NCBI RefSeq assembly: GCF_048569485.1
Contig: NC_134355.1
Coordinates: forward strand, 560,907,642-560,971,641
Length of the DNA: 64,000 nt
Direction of reading: 5' to 3'
DNA from: Anomaloglossus baeobatrachus
Lineage: Eukaryota; Chordata; Amphibia; Anura; Aromobatidae
The position numbers and the translations under genes are program-made. The notes below the pieces were generated by a model that did no database searches, was not told where the DNA came from, and saw only the letters and a list, made by a program, of their open reading frames with translations. Positions 22,277 to 33,697 of the stretch are shown in pieces (the first letter of the stretch is position 1; each line of letters begins with the position of its first letter).

Positions 22277-22680
22277 GTCTGATGCTATGTGCACAGGTGT
22301 GCGCTCTGCACCGCAGCGTAAAAAAGGTCTGCTTCAGAGGGTAGGGTGAGTATATGACAAGAGATTTAGATTTAAAGTTCCAGTTGTGAAATTAAAAAAA
22401 AACCAAGAATGCTGGAATGATGCTTTAATAATCTCAATATAACCCTACTTTCACCATTGATTGGCAGCTTTCTGCCTATGCACAGAGTTCACTAAAATCT
22501 AGCAATCAGAAGTGGGGGTTGAGCTGTGTAGAGCTTAACATTCAGAGAACTGGTAGATCTGCAGAAGATAAAAGTGTAATGTTAGCAAATCTGTAGCACG
22601 CATCACAGGATCTCTGCCCCTACATTTGCTTCCTCTGTGATGGTGTAGTAAAAACCTAATGACAGATTCCCATCAACAGC
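22277..22680. other. Mostly unassigned; one stray MITE end
   Basis: GCTATGTGCACAGGTG at 22283 looks like the tip of a GGCTATGTGC-type MITE without a partner. The rest has no recognised feature. Confidence 0.35.
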
Positions 22681-22682
22681 TT

Positions 22683-23109
22683 CGGTTCCACTTGCATTTT
22701 GCACGGACAAGTGCAATCTGATAAAGCATTGGATTGCTCTCACTCTAGTCCAAAACTATGGGGCAGTGTCCTTCTGCGATTGATTTCTCATGCCATATCG
22801 GCATGAGAAATGAATCGCAGCATGCTGTGTTTGGCAGCGATTCTCGGCTCACGCACCCCTATACAAGTCTATGGGAGCGTGTGAAACGTCGCACTGCATT
22901 TGCATGTAATCTGAGTGCAGTGCGATGTACGCAGAGACAGGCCGGAGAGGAGAGGGAGAAAGTGCTCCTTCCATCTTCTCCACAGCTGTGATCCGATCGC
23001 AAGATCACATCACAGTCGCATGACCCTCGGCTGACGCTCGCAGCAGAGGGTCATTAGCATATCCCTTCCAATGCTCTTGTATCAGAAGCTATGCGGAAGT
23101 GGAACCGTA
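22683..23109. mobile_element. MITE related to the CACACTTGC family
   Basis: Ends CGGTTCCACTTGCATTTTG and GCGGAAGTGGAACCG form a TIR. The interior shares TCTCATGCCATATCGGCATGAGAAA and ACAAGTCTATGGG with the 11733, 26407 and 27080 elements. Confidence 0.65.
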
Positions 23110-23112
23110 CCC

Positions 23113-23988
23113 TAATTCCAAAACCAGGATGCAGAGTTTTCTTGTGTGGTACTGTTGGACCCCACTATCTCGGTACAATGTCCTCAGCTGAATGAACGGT
23201 GCCTGCATAGAAAAATAACTACATGACTGAAAGAGCCCTTTATCCAAGACTTATCATCCTAAACTGTAAATTACTCAGACTATTATATAAATATGAAACT
23301 GGTAATAATTTACTGATATCAACCCTAAGCACTGTATGCCACTTTGGCATAATAAGGCAAAAATATTTGTCAAGATTCACTATAAAGCCCATTGAGAGTA
23401 AATGATGGGATGTGAAATGTACCTTGCTGTGAACTTTGGATGAATAGAATAGACTAGTGTGTTATATTGGAAGGTGAGCAGTGACTTACTCAACGTGTCT
23501 CTGACAGCTCTCATCAACTTTGTAGTGTTGTGTATGTGTGAACTGTGTAAAGCACCAGGGTCAATGTTTACACAGCAGCGGTATTCCTTAAATCATCTTC
23601 ACATGCCACAGCCATTCCCTGCAACAAGTGGGATTTCTGACTATTTAACTGTGGATTTGGGTATTTGCTGCATGTTGTAAACATGTCAAACATTTTTAAA
23701 GGCCTGAGTTTCCTGCACTTACTGATAGCTTGTAAGAGACGGGACTAATGACACATAAATCACCAGAGTATTTCCGGTCAGTGTTTATTGCCACTATCAT
23801 CTTGGCTGTAAAACTTGTTATGTGCAGAAACTTTTATCATTGTTCCTCATAATTACATCCTGTATATAATGTAAGCATAGATAAGAGTCACATATAACTG
23901 AATTATTCCAACAGACAAAGATTCAGTGTAAGGCTCTGTTCAGATCTGCATCGGAAGCTTGAGAGCAGGTTACAGCAAAAACGTAGAA
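23113..23988. other. No recognised feature
   Basis: About 870 bp of apparently unique AT-rich sequence. No ORF with recognisable homology and no obvious repeat structure. Confidence 0.4.
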
Positions 23989-23992
23989 CAAA

Positions 23993-25152
23993 TGTATCGC
24001 CCCATGCTCGACAGCCGAGCCGCTCGAATCCGGACCTTCAGTGGGTGGCTTGAGGGTCTCCGGACCCGGAGGTCCTGCAGTCACGTCAATCAAAAAGGGA
24101 TTTGCGGTTTGGGGATGTAGGTGTACGGCCGGAGCCGTGTTAAGTTCGTGACGCCACCCACGGGATGTGGTGAAGGTGGACACCACCGCTGCATTTACGG
24201 GGCACCCAGGGGAGATGTTGCGCAGCAAGTTGTTAACCCCTCCGTGGGCAGGGATGGTGGCCCCGGGACCCGTTGGGGATGTTTGGCAGTGTAGGGAGAC
24301 GGGCGGCCGGAGGGCACTGATGTACTCACGATTAGTAAACACACGAGTCTCAGGTAAACCAAGGTGATGGTGGTCGGTGCCCGCAGCCGGCTGCAGTCTG
24401 GTCCCCCACCCGGTTGGTGGTTTCTGTCTTTCTCCTGCACCTGTTTGTGATGGTGGACTACCTGCGCTTGCAACTTCAGGAGTCCGCTCCTGGCTTTTGG
24501 TTGCCTGACAAGCCCTTTGTCTGCAGACGCTGGCCTGTGGGATCTCTGAGCCGTGGCGGTGGCTTTCTATCCCCCTCGTTGGGCTGTTGCCTTCAGTCGG
24601 GACTTTGGGTGGGACAGGACCTCTAGTCCTGGCCGCAATCAGTGAATTAGCTAGCCCCCAGTAGCTTCTGGACCTAGCTTCAGGGTCTGAGTACCCCCCT
24701 TTGTGCTCCGGCTTCCGAGTCGGTTCCCCGGGTCGGTACCGGTGGGCCACTACCCTGTCCCGGTCCACCTCGGTTCCACTGAGCCGTCTTCCCGGCTCCT
24801 GCAGACAGAGACCGCCATCTGCCTCCAGCCAGCAGTACCAGGGCTCCTACCCTGGCACCGGTTCAGTTTGGGTCCTTCCTCTGCTGGAGCTGCACACAGC
24901 TCCAGCCCACACAATTCTCCATTTGACCTCTAGACTTGACTCTAGAACAGAACAGGACTGAACTTTCCCGCCCCAGGCTGTCTGAGACTCCTCGATGGGC
25001 GTCTTCCAACCGCCTGGTTCCGCCCCCTGGTGTGTCCATCAAACTCTGAGGGGGGTGACTAGGGTTTTATGTGTTTGGCTGCTATCACCTGTTAGGGAAC
25101 GGTGTAGTGCGGGGCCCTATCTGTGACTACCTGGCCCGGCCAGGGCGTCACA
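23993..25152 (-). mobile_element. Solo LTR (ERV-like), ~1.16 kb
   Basis: On the minus strand it runs from TGTGACGCCCTGG to GGCGATACA, i.e. TG...CA ends. The plus strand shows a 4-bp duplication CAAA at 23989-23992 and 25153-25156. No internal region or second LTR adjoins it, so it is the remnant of LTR-LTR recombination. The first bases match the start of the other solo LTR at 45374. A 281-codon open frame inside is not taken as a gene. Confidence 0.75.
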
Positions 25153-25156
25153 CAAA

Positions 25157-25576
25157 CAGTGTAGCATGCATTCTCTTACGATAAAATTCTGCTCAATATG
25201 ACAAAAAAACAACACTCCATTATTATTACTCAAATCCAAGCGCCACATATTCTGTTCCTATAACAGATCAGAAAAAACCCTGAAGATGTGAACAAAATGT
25301 ATTGCAGCTTAGGTTTTCAAATATTTCATCTGGATTTAAAGTGTTTGTTAAAACAAAGACATATTTCTCAGTTTTGTTCTGAAGCTCTGGGGCCTGCACA
25401 TTGAATCTTACAAGGGCAACATATTTATAGAGTTTATTGGACACTTTCCACAATTCACTGGTAAACTTCACACTTACATAAATGTGCTGTTGATGTAATC
25501 CACATACTGTACAGATAAACACATTCACCAACAGTCATTACAGGAGAAAACCACTGTTAGCATCACATATTCTCAC
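25157..25576. other. No recognised feature
   Basis: Apparently unique sequence; an 87-codon minus-strand open frame at 25268-25531 shows nothing I recognise. Confidence 0.35.
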
Positions 25577-25579
25577 TAA

Positions 25580-25775
25580 GGTTGGAGTCGCTTGCAAGTC
25601 ATTTGCGCGAGTCTCGCATCACATCACCCCGGCACAGCCTGAAGCTCTCCTGTCATGAAAGTCTCAGCTGCATAGAAATACAGGCAGCCGACCTGCTCCT
25701 GTCAGGAGTGTGTGCGGCCGTGACGGGTGATGTTAGGTGAGACTCAGCCAGTCACTCTCAAGTATGACTCCGTAC
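25580..25775. mobile_element. Short CACTTGC-family MITE with exact TAA duplication
   Basis: Ends GGTTGGAGTCGCTTGCA and AGTATGACTCCGTAC. TAA on both sides (25577-25579, 25776-25778). The interior has GCGCGAGTCTCGCAT and GAAAGTCTCAGCTGCATAG, shared with 27243-27438. Confidence 0.7.
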
Positions 25776-25778
25776 TAA

Positions 25779-26403
25779 AGGGTGCTTTACACGCTGCTAC
25801 ATCGCTAGTGTAGCTAGCTAGCTAGTTACACGCTGCTACATCGATTGCTAGCGATGTCGAGCGCGATAGCACCCGCCCCCGTCGTTCGTGTGACATTTGG
25901 TGCTCACTGCCGTAGCGAACATTATCGCTACGGCAGCGTCACACGCACATACCTTGTCAGCGACGTCACTGTGACCGCCAAACAATCCCTACCTCAAGGG
26001 GGAGGTGCGTTCGGCGTCATAGCGACGTCACAGCGGTGTTACAAAGCGGCCGGCCAAAAGAAGCGGAGGGGCGGAGATGAGCGGGACGTAACATCCCGCC
26101 CACCTCCTTCCTTCTGCATTGCCGGTGGAGGCAGGTAAGGAGATGTTCGTCGTTCCTGCGGTGTCACACATAGCGATGTGTGATGCCGCAGGAACGACGA
26201 ACAACATAGTACCTGTGGCAGCAGCGATATTAAGGAAAGGAGCGACGTGTCAACGATCACCGTTTCTGAACGATTTTGCGATCGGTGATCGTTGCTCCTT
26301 GGTGTCACACGCTGCGATGTCGCTACCGGCGCTGGATGTGCGTCACTAACGACGTGACCCCGACGATATATCGGTAGCGATGTTGTAGCGTGTAAAGCAC
26401 CTT
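25779..26403. mobile_element. TTTACACG-family MITE (copy 4)
   Basis: TIRs AGGGTGCTTTACACG and CGTGTAAAGCACCTT. Flanks TAA and TTA, the left one shared with the preceding MITE. The left tip GCTGCTACATCG is duplicated at 25795 and 25832, separated by a CTAG-rich stretch. The family interior (AAGAAGCGGAGGGGCGGAGATG, GTTCGTCGTTCCTGCGG palindrome) is well preserved. Confidence 0.85.
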
Positions 26404-26406
26404 TTA

Positions 26407-26900
26407 GGGTACACTCACATGAGCGTATGACTCGTGCTAGTGCAATGCGAGAATATCTTGCATTGCACTTGGACCAATGTTACTCAATGAGTTGGAGCAG
26501 AGGGTCAGCTTTTTTCTCATCCACACTCTGGATGAGCGAAAAGTCGCAACATGCTGAAATTGGATGCCGAAATCGTGCAAGACTCGCCAATACAAATCAA
26601 TGAGTGCGAGAGAAAAACGGATGGCGCACAGACCATCCTAGTGACGTCCGTTTTTATGGATACATTACTATCATGTAGCATAGAACACTGTAAATGACTA
26701 ATAGCTGCTGAGAAAAAACAGATTGCACACGGACAGCGCACTGACAGCACACTGAGAGCACACGGATGACAAGTGAGGAAAAAAGTACTCACTCGCATAG
26801 CACTTGCAGTACACAGGGACTACCACACGGATACTACTCGTCCGACTCTTCTGGAAGAGAATGGGACCGATTTTTTATACAATCGTCTGACTCCAGCATA
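26407..26900. mobile_element. MITE of the CACTTG group, left end clear
   Basis: Starts GGGTACACTCACATGAGCG exactly 3 bp (TTA) after the previous element. Shares CTTGCATTGCACTTGGACCA and CAATGAG blocks with 11733-11830. The right end is uncertain, near the GACTCCAGCATAA at about 26890. Confidence 0.55.
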
Positions 26901-27242
26901 ATACAGATAGTAGGCAGCGCACAACCGACAACTGAACATGTACACGACCATCACTGTAATGAGAGAGCTATGCATTCATTACACAATACAGCAATCATTC
27001 CTCTATAAAATATTGCATACACTTCATCCCTAATGCTATCTGATAAGCTAAACCATGTCACATCCTTAATTTTTAGCGTGAGCTCATACTGGAGTATAAT
27101 TGGTGCATAACATGACTGAGTGCTAACCGAAGTTTTATCTTATAGCACTTGGCCCAATGTTATACTATGGAACAGTCCCGACAAGCTTTTTTTTCTCATG
27201 CCGAGTGGGCATGAGCAAAAAATATCAGCATGGTGCGATTAA

Positions 27243-27438
27243 GGCTGGAGTCACACTTGTGAGAGACTCGCGCGAGTCTCGCATCGCATCACCCGGCACG
27301 GCCTGATGCTCTCCAGACAGGAGCTTCTCAGCTGCATAGAAATACATGCTGCCATCCCGCTCCTGTCTCGGGAGTGTGCGGCCATGCCGGGTGATGCGAT
27401 GCGAGACTAGCGCGAGTCTCTCACAGGTGTGATTCTGG
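27243..27438. mobile_element. Short GGCTGGAGTCACAC MITE
   Basis: Near-perfect TIRs GGCTGGAGTCACACTTGTG and CACAGGTGTGATTCTGGCC. The next ~30 bp also pair (GAGAGACTCGCGCGAGTCTC). Flanks TAA and TGA. It is nested in the surrounding diverged MITE. Confidence 0.8.
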
Positions 27439-27564
27439 CCTGACAGTGTTTCTCAGCTCACTCGAACCCATACAAGTCTATGGGTGTTTGTGAAACATTG
27501 GACTGCACTTATATGTCATCCAAATACAGTCCAATATACGCAGTGACAGACAGTGGGGAAGAGA

Positions 27565-28032
27565 GAGTTATGAAAGTTGTCCACTACAATGACAACCCCT
27601 TCTGATTCCACATATTTCCCAGGTAAAATAATAAAGCCTATACTCCCCTCCCATACCAATACCCTTCTAGCGGTGTTCGAGATCGCGGTGGAGGGGCTGA
27701 TGTGGGGTTGTGACATCACGTGAGCCCCACGTTCAATCAGCACCACCTTCTGTCTCTTTCAGACCAAACAACTTGTTTGAAACAAGCTAATCAACAGGAA
27801 GTGACTGCTGTGGCTGCACTCACTGCCTGTTGATTGCTCTTTGGGTCCGAAGGTGGGAAGACAGAAGCTGGCGCTGTTTGAATGCGGAGATTGCGTGACG
27901 TCACAACCCCATGTGAGCCCTACACATCTGGTAGGGCGTCGGTATGGGAGGTGAGTATAGGCTTTATTATTTTACCTGGGGAAAACATGTGGAATCAGAA
28001 GCGGTTGCCCTAGTAGTGGACAACCCCTTTAA
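27565..28032. mobile_element. Palindromic MITE (GTTGTCCACTAC ends)
   Basis: Ends AGTTGTCCACTACAATGACA and GTAGTGGACAACCCCTTT pair. The pairing continues inward through CCACATATTTCCCAGGTAAA and TTTTACCTGGGGAAAACATG, AGTATAGGC, and GGTGGGAAGACAGAAGC/CACCTTCTGTCTC. It is nearly a full-length hairpin. I recall such ends as common in frog genomes, but cannot check. Confidence 0.75.
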
Positions 28033-28227
28033 TCTCTTCATCTTCTCCTCATCTCTGCTCAGATTCTCGCATGCAAGGGAATAAGATCACAGTGAATGAC
28101 ACTCTGTTCATACTCGCAGCAAAGTTTGAACCTTGTTATTAGCATATTGCATCTGATACTGTACACAAGTGTGATTCCAACCTTAGAGAGATTGTCAGGA
28201 CTGCCTTTGTTGATGAACTGTCCTTAT

Positions 28228-28799
28228 GCGGGCATCACACGAGACGAGCTATCGTGCGATGCATCGTCGGGGGTCACAGTATTCGTGACGCACATCCGGC
28301 ATCGTTCACGACGTCGTCTCGTGTTACACCTCCGAGCGACGCAGAATTGCTCACAAATCGTGAGTCGTGTACTCGTCGCTAAGTTTTAAAAAATTGTTTA
28401 TTTAACATGGCGCTGGTTGTTCATCGTACCCGGGGTAGCACACATTGCTCCGTGTGACGCCCTGGGAACGATGAACACAGCTTACCTGTGTCCCGCGGCA
28501 CCCGCCGGCTATGCGGAAGGAAGGATGTGGGCGGGATGTTTACGTCCCGCTCATCTCCGCCCCTCTGCTTCTATTAGCTGGGGGCTGTGTGACGTCGCTG
28601 TGACGCCGAACGTCCTTCCCCCTTCAGGAAGTGGATGTTCGCCGCCCATAGTGAGGTCGCTCAGCAGGTATGTACGTGTGACGGCGGTTTAACGACTTTG
28701 TGCGACACGGGCAGCGATTTGCCCGTGACGCACAAACGACGGGGGCAGGTACGATCGCTCGTGCAATCGCACGATAAATCGCAACGTGTAAAGCCGCAC
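28228..28799. mobile_element. TTTACACG-family MITE (copy 5)
   Basis: Left end GCGGGCATCACACG and right end CGTGTAAAGCCGCAC. The interior follows the family order: GGGGTCACAG, CATCCGGCATCGTT, TGTTCATCGTACCCGGGG palindrome, CCGCCCCTCTGCTTCTATT, GTGCGACACGGGCA. Flanks TAT/TAG, target unclear. Confidence 0.75.
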
Positions 28800-29395
28800 T
28801 AGAAGAGGTGATCAATATTAGATCGGTGGAGTCCAAGACTCATCACCCCACCAATCAGCTGTTACCACCAATCTGCTGGTAATTCACAGGGTACAGAACA
28901 CTACAGCTTCGTTCACTGTGTAGGGGGCATTCACGTCTGACAGCTCAGCTCCAAGTACTGTTAAAAAAAATAAAATTAATTTTACTCACAGAGAATACCA
29001 TCTTCCAGCTGTCAGCATTAACATGTCAGGATATTAAAATTGGGGGGGATGCTGTTGACTGTAGACTTGTGAAAACTCACAGCACGCTCATTGCTCACTG
29101 TCAGGATACTCAGCTGCTGGGCGGCAAGACTGGGCACTCATGTTATATGCAGACTCCCAGCAACATTACGACTAGACAAGCACGGGCTAGCTCAATTCAC
29201 TTGCATTGAGCAAAGTTGCTCACATCTTGTCGGAACCTGGCTTGGAGTGTGCATATCGCAGTCACGTGATCGCCTGCTCCCGGAGCCGGAGAATCATCAC
29301 AGCGAGCACTATGAGGATTCACAAGTCTGCAATCACATAGAGTAACTGCAGATTTTCATGCCAAACCTGGACCACCCCTTTCATAGAATATTTGA
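28800..29395. repeat. Diverged dispersed repeat (unclassified)
   Basis: Starts with GGTGATCAATATTAGATCGG and contains CCCCACCAATCAGCTGTTA and an ACCACCCCTTTC end. I recall this type of sequence as a common amphibian dispersed repeat. No ends that I can define. Confidence 0.4.
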
Positions 29396-30002
29396 AAATT
29401 GCTTTATTAAATGGCTCTAGATAAAAAATAACACAATACTTTTTGCATAAGAAAAACGTTCATTTATTCTTATAAGATGCTGGTAAAAAGTTATATGAAA
29501 ATATATAATCCATTATCTCTGCTAACATATTCATATATATTTCAGATCTCGTTACATTATCATAAACTTGAATTGATTCCTGAATACTTTTAATAACGGT
29601 AGTAATACGATACATGCAAATAATAACACAACAAAACTAATACAGGGGATAAATGAGCTGATCACAACCAATGAGGGAGGAGCCGGGGTCCGTGTCATCT
29701 ACGGTAGAAAGGCAAAAGCCATTGGTTGTGGTTGGCAACACAACTGTTTTTCTTTGCAGTTTGTTTTCCACAATGTGTTTATTTTATTGTAAACCGAAGC
29801 TATAGGCAATGAGTTGGCCGGTTTGACCTAAACATATGCTGATTGTCTGAGCTGTGGAAAAGCAACTGGAAATCATCAGTTAGAAATGTCTGGATTTTTA
29901 GATAACAGATGAATAATATTGCATTTCTTTAATATAGGTTGTTTTTGAACAATGTTAAAAACAATGCTGATACCCACATGTATAATTGTTCACATAAAAA
30001 AC
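29396..30002. other. No recognised feature
   Basis: AT-rich, apparently unique sequence without coding signal. Confidence 0.4.
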
Positions 30003-30004
30003 GG

Positions 30005-31047
30005 TTAAAGGGAATCTGTGAGCAGGTTTTTGCTATTTAGTTTGAGAGCATTATAATGGAGGAGCAGTGAGCCTGATTCCCATTGCTCAGCAGCTTGTAG
30101 TGTTTTATCAGAAGGAGATTATTATTATTATTATTATTATTATTAAAGGACTACGTGTCGAACGTAAAGTAGTCAGGCTTCTCTGTTTAACCCCACCACC
30201 ACCACTGATTAGCAGGTTCCTGACAATGTACAGTGTACAAATTAAATTGCTAATCAGTGGTGTGGATAAGGTTATACATGGCTCAGTATTCTGACCTCGG
30301 CTACATCTACGGCCTCTTTTATACGTCCGTGAAAATCACGCACGTTTTTCACGGTCGTGTCAAAGATGCGTATTGCCCTCGGTGTGCCGTGTGTATGGCA
30401 CACGTGTGTTCTCCATGTGCTATCCGTGATAACACACGGAGAACAGGAACTTTCTACTCACCTGTCCCTGGTGTCGCTGTCCGTGGTGCTGATCTTTGGT
30501 CTCCAGTCCTGCTCCTTCCGGCTGCAGTGAAGTGAATATTAAATGAGCATAATGAGCGGCGGTCGGAAGCAAGTGACAGCAGCGGCAGAAATAGGAGGGC
30601 AGGAGAAGGTGAGTAATGTTTTGTTTTTTTTTCTCGCAGACATATGTCTTTTCTCTGGTGGGTGTCACACGGAACACATCTGTGTTACGTGTGACCCGAT
30701 TGCGTTCCGTGTGACACCCGTGATGCCGGAGATAAAACGGACATGTCGGCGTGAGAAACAAACGGACACACATATGTACAGAACACACACACGTTCCGTG
30801 CGAAAATACATAGGTGTGTCCAACACCATAGGTCTACGTGTGTACGTGTCTCCGGTACGTGAGGAAACGGACCATACACGTACCAGAGGCACGTACGTGT
30901 GAAAGAGGCCTACAGCAGAGAAAGCAAAGATTACAAAACTGCACCAAGCAGCCCAGTGAGTGACACATTGCTGGAGTCAGGCTCTCAGCCCCTGCACCAT
31001 GCTGCTCTCAGATTGCAAAGCAAAAACCTGTTGACAAATTACCTTTA
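30005..31047. mobile_element. TTAAAGGGAATCTGT-ended MITE split by another MITE
   Basis: Left end TTAAAGGGAATCTGTGAGCA plus GGTTTTTGC; right end GCAAAAACCTGTTGACAAAT plus TACCTTTAA, an imperfect TIR of about 29 bp. The interior includes GCATTATAATGGAGGAGCAG and its counterpart near 30985. It is interrupted at 30311-30910. A (TTA)n run lies at 30119-30145. Confidence 0.75.
30311..30910. mobile_element. CACACGTCCGTG-family MITE with exact TAC duplication, nested
   Basis: TIRs GGCCTCTTTTATACGTCCGTG and CGTACGTGTGAAAGAGGCC. TAC at 30308-30310 and 30911-30913. Removing it rejoins the host MITE as ATCTACAGCAGAG. Homologous along its length to 59280-59918. Confidence 0.9.
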
Positions 31048-31340
31048 AAGGGGTTTTCTACTACAATGATATTGAAGACCCATCTGTACAGTAGGGCATC
31101 AATATCAGTTTGGCGGGGAGCCAACACCCGACACCCTTACTGAACAGCTGATATCATCGCCAGCATTAGATGGATGTAAATAAATGTAAAAAGTGCCCTG
31201 AGTGGACCTCCGCTGCGCCGTCACAATGGTGTCTCCAGATCAGTTCTTATTCATTTCAATAGACTTCCGGAAGAGTTCAAGTACTAGTGATCCTCACTTA
31301 GGGCGGGATATGTAGTGTTCCCCCTATAGAGATATCTTTG
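31048..31340. repeat. Diverged dispersed repeat (GGGGTTTTCTACTAC end)
   Basis: Begins with GGGGTTTTCTACTACAATGA directly after the previous element, followed by GGCATCAATATCAG and CAGCTGATATCATCG. It resembles the repeat at 28800. The right edge is uncertain. Confidence 0.4.
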
Positions 31341-31929
31341 GTAGCTGTATGCAGAGTACTGTGGGTTGTAAGTAGGTGTTTGCCTATCATCAAAGTGTAA
31401 TTTGTACTAACAATATTATTTCCAGCAATATTTCATTGCCTGAATCCAAGAGAGTACATCAATCACACAAGATAGCATTTTTATTCCTGGCTATAAAATT
31501 CTTTCATGTAATGATTAATCTGTCCCTAAAGAGAACATTCTCCTGTAATAAATTTATGGCCGCTCTGCACGTAAATATATTTTATGACAAGAGATCAAAA
31601 ACTAAAAGAGCATTTATCAGTGTAGCTGACATTGCTTTGTAGATGCCTAAACCAGTGTTGAATTTATTTTGTGCATGTTACAAACGTGAAACTGTGACTC
31701 TAAGATTCTCCAGAGGCGACTATCCCCGCCACAAGTGCTGTAATACCCGCAGGTACATGCTTCCTCTGTATCCAGAGTTTTTATTATTTTATTTCAAGAT
31801 ATATCCATAGACAATTATATAAAAAATACAAATATATCCACCCCCAACCCCTCACCACCCACCCACACAACGAAGAAAATCAATAAAATACAAATAATAA
31901 TTTTGCATTACTTTAACTTCAGTAAAATA
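31341..31929. other. Downstream flank of CROCC
   Basis: AT-rich. Minus-strand AATAAA copies also occur at 31780-31785 and 31788-31793, so an alternative distal poly(A) site is possible. Nothing coding. Confidence 0.45.
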
Positions 31930-31935
31930 TTTATT
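31930..31935 (-). terminator. CROCC: CROCC poly(A) signal candidate (AATAAA)
   Basis: AATAAA on the minus strand, about 137 nt after the stop codon. A T-rich then GTGTGGGTGGG-containing stretch downstream on the minus strand (31900 to 31855) fits a downstream cleavage element. Two further AATAAA lie 140-150 nt further on. Confidence 0.6.
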
Positions 31936-32071
31936 CCAATTGTAAAAGAGGAGCTCGCTGTTTCTCAAAGAAGGTAGTCTGTCTACCTTTCCCTCTGCCC
32001 AGGCTTTTTTCTCAGACTATAGTATTTTTAAGAATTTGTAACCATCCACCCGTGTTGAATTCATGAAGAGG
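31936..32071 (-). other. CROCC: CROCC 3' UTR (short form)
   Basis: About 140 nt between the stop codon and the first AATAAA, if that signal is used. No mobile element is inserted here. Confidence 0.55.
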
Positions 32072-32143
32072 TTAATGAGCAGAACGTGAGGTCTGTTGTC
32101 TGCGTTTCACATCCAGGTCGACCTGCTCCTGTAGTGTGGTTAC
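32072..32143 (-). CDS. CROCC: CROCC terminal coding exon with stop codon
   Basis: 72 nt: VTTLQEQVDLDVKRRQQTSRSAH then TAA at 32074-32072. The junction reads RGLEEQ-VTTLQEQ, against human RGLEEQ-VSTLKGQ, which fixes the exon although it is too short for ORF searches. Acceptor TCTTGCAG|GTA with a T-rich tract. The tail differs from the human Ser/Pro-rich end but is likewise basic and Ser-containing. A MITE lies 52 bp upstream in the last intron. Confidence 0.9.
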   Translation of the reverse strand, partial: VTTLQEQVDLDVKRRQQTSRSAH

Positions 32144-32195
32144 CTGCAAGAAAAAAATAAATTTTTATATATTTTTTTCATTTGCTGGACGCTAA

Positions 32196-32745
32196 AGGGG
32201 GCTTTACACGGAGCGACATCGCTAGCGATGGCACCCACTCCCGTCGTTTGTGCATCACGGGCAAATCGCTGTCCGTGGCGCACTATCTTGCTTGTCTGTG
32301 TCACACATACAGCCCTCCCTAATGACGTTGCTGTGGGCAGTGAACAACCTCCCCTGAAAGGGGGAGGTTCGTACGGCGTCACAGCGACGTCACAGAGCGG
32401 GCTGCCAATAGAAGCAGAGGGGCGGAGAGCAGCCGCATCTCCGTCACTCCCACCTCGGTGCTCGTTGAGGAAACAGGTACGCTGTAGTTCGTCGTTCCCA
32501 AGGTGTCACACATGGCGATGTGTGCTGCCACGGGAACGACGAATAACCTGCGTCCTCAACATCCAATGATTTTTTGAAAAAGAACGACGTGTCAACGATG
32601 GACGATTTGGTGAGTATTATCCATCGTTAATGGCCACTCGTTGGTGTCACACGCAATGACGTTGCTAACGATGCCGGATGTGCGTCACGGAATCTGTGAC
32701 CCCGGCGATATATCATTAGATACGTTGTTGCGTGTAACAAGGCCT
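32196..32745. mobile_element. TTTACACG-family MITE (copy 6) in the last CROCC intron
   Basis: Ends AGGGGGCTTTACACGG and GTGTAACAAGGCCT, with TAA on both sides (32193-32195, 32746-32748). Family interior intact (GTGTCACACATGGCGATGTG palindrome, AGAAGCAGAGGGGCGGAG). Its edge is 52 bp from the terminal-exon acceptor. Confidence 0.85.
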
Positions 32746-32877
32746 TAAGAGTGAACTATTATATATAAAACATATTTACACAACCAAATGCTGTGCCCTC
32801 ATTACTCAATGCTCATAAATAACAGTCAGGGGTATAACATGCATTATAGCCATATAATCTCCTCACAGTCTGCTTAT

Positions 32878-33697
32878 GGCTCCCCTTCACACGTCCATGA
32901 AAAAGTTTGTGTTTTGCATGGCCATGTTGAAGGTGCATATGGCCCATCTGTATGCGGTGCTTTTGGCACACGTGTGTAGTCCCTGTGCTAGCCGTGTGAC
33001 ATCCAGATAGCACATGGACAGCATGAACTTTTATTCCTACATGTCCATAGTGCTGCTGTCTCCGGTGCTGCTGCTGCTTCCAGGTCCACGGTGCAGTGAA
33101 TATGCAATCAGCAACCCAGAAACAAGAGACAGCAGCGCCGAAGACAGCACTGCTGGAGACAGGTGAGTAAAATAATTTTATTTCAAAGACGTGTTTTCTC
33201 CAGTACCTGTCACACTGATGTCATACGGATCATATCAGTGTGTGGTCCGTGTAACACCAGTGCTGCAGGAGAAAAACAGACTTGTCTCCGTGCGGAACAC
33301 ACGGACACGTGTGTGCTCCATACGGGCATCCGCCCGAACCACCCCCCCCACCCCGCAAAACGTGTTTCGGACGCATGCGCTGACAGGGCCATTGCCTATA
33401 ATGGAGCAGACTCAGTTAGCATGTACTCTGTGTTGCACCATTTTCGGGCATATACGTTTTCTGCAGGCGGACACCTGAATGTAGACGACTACGTTCGGGT
33501 GTCCGCCTGCAGAAAACGTATATGTGCAAAAATGGTGCAAGACAGAGCACACGCTAACGGAGTCTGCTCCATTATAGTCAATGGCCCTGTCGGCGCACAC
33601 GTTCAAAACAAGTTTTGCGGGGTGGGGGAGGGGCGGTTCGGACGGATGCCCCTACGGGACCACTGAACGTAAGTAAAAGCGCAATGTGAAAGGGGCC
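32878..33697. mobile_element. CACACGTCC-family MITE with long central hairpin
   Basis: Ends GGCTCCCCTTCACACGTCC and GCGCAATGTGAAAGGGGCC. The centre (33340-33650) is a nearly perfect inverted repeat with CATATACGTTTTCTGCAGGC and its complement on either side of about 33487. Flanks TAT/TTA. Confidence 0.8.

Larger units (their letters stand above)
27080..28170. mobile_element. Diverged CACTTG-group MITE carrying two nested elements
   Basis: The left part begins near GTGAGCTCATACTGGAGT. GCACTTGGCCCAATGTTA and ACAAGTCTATGGGTG match the same group at 11790 and 22868. It is interrupted by the short elements at 27243-27438 and 27565-28032. Edges are approximate. Confidence 0.5.

Noticed and set aside
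23923-24768. 281-codon minus-strand open frame as a host gene
   Set aside because: Lies inside the TG...CA solo LTR with a 4-bp duplication, has low-complexity composition, and no recognised domain.
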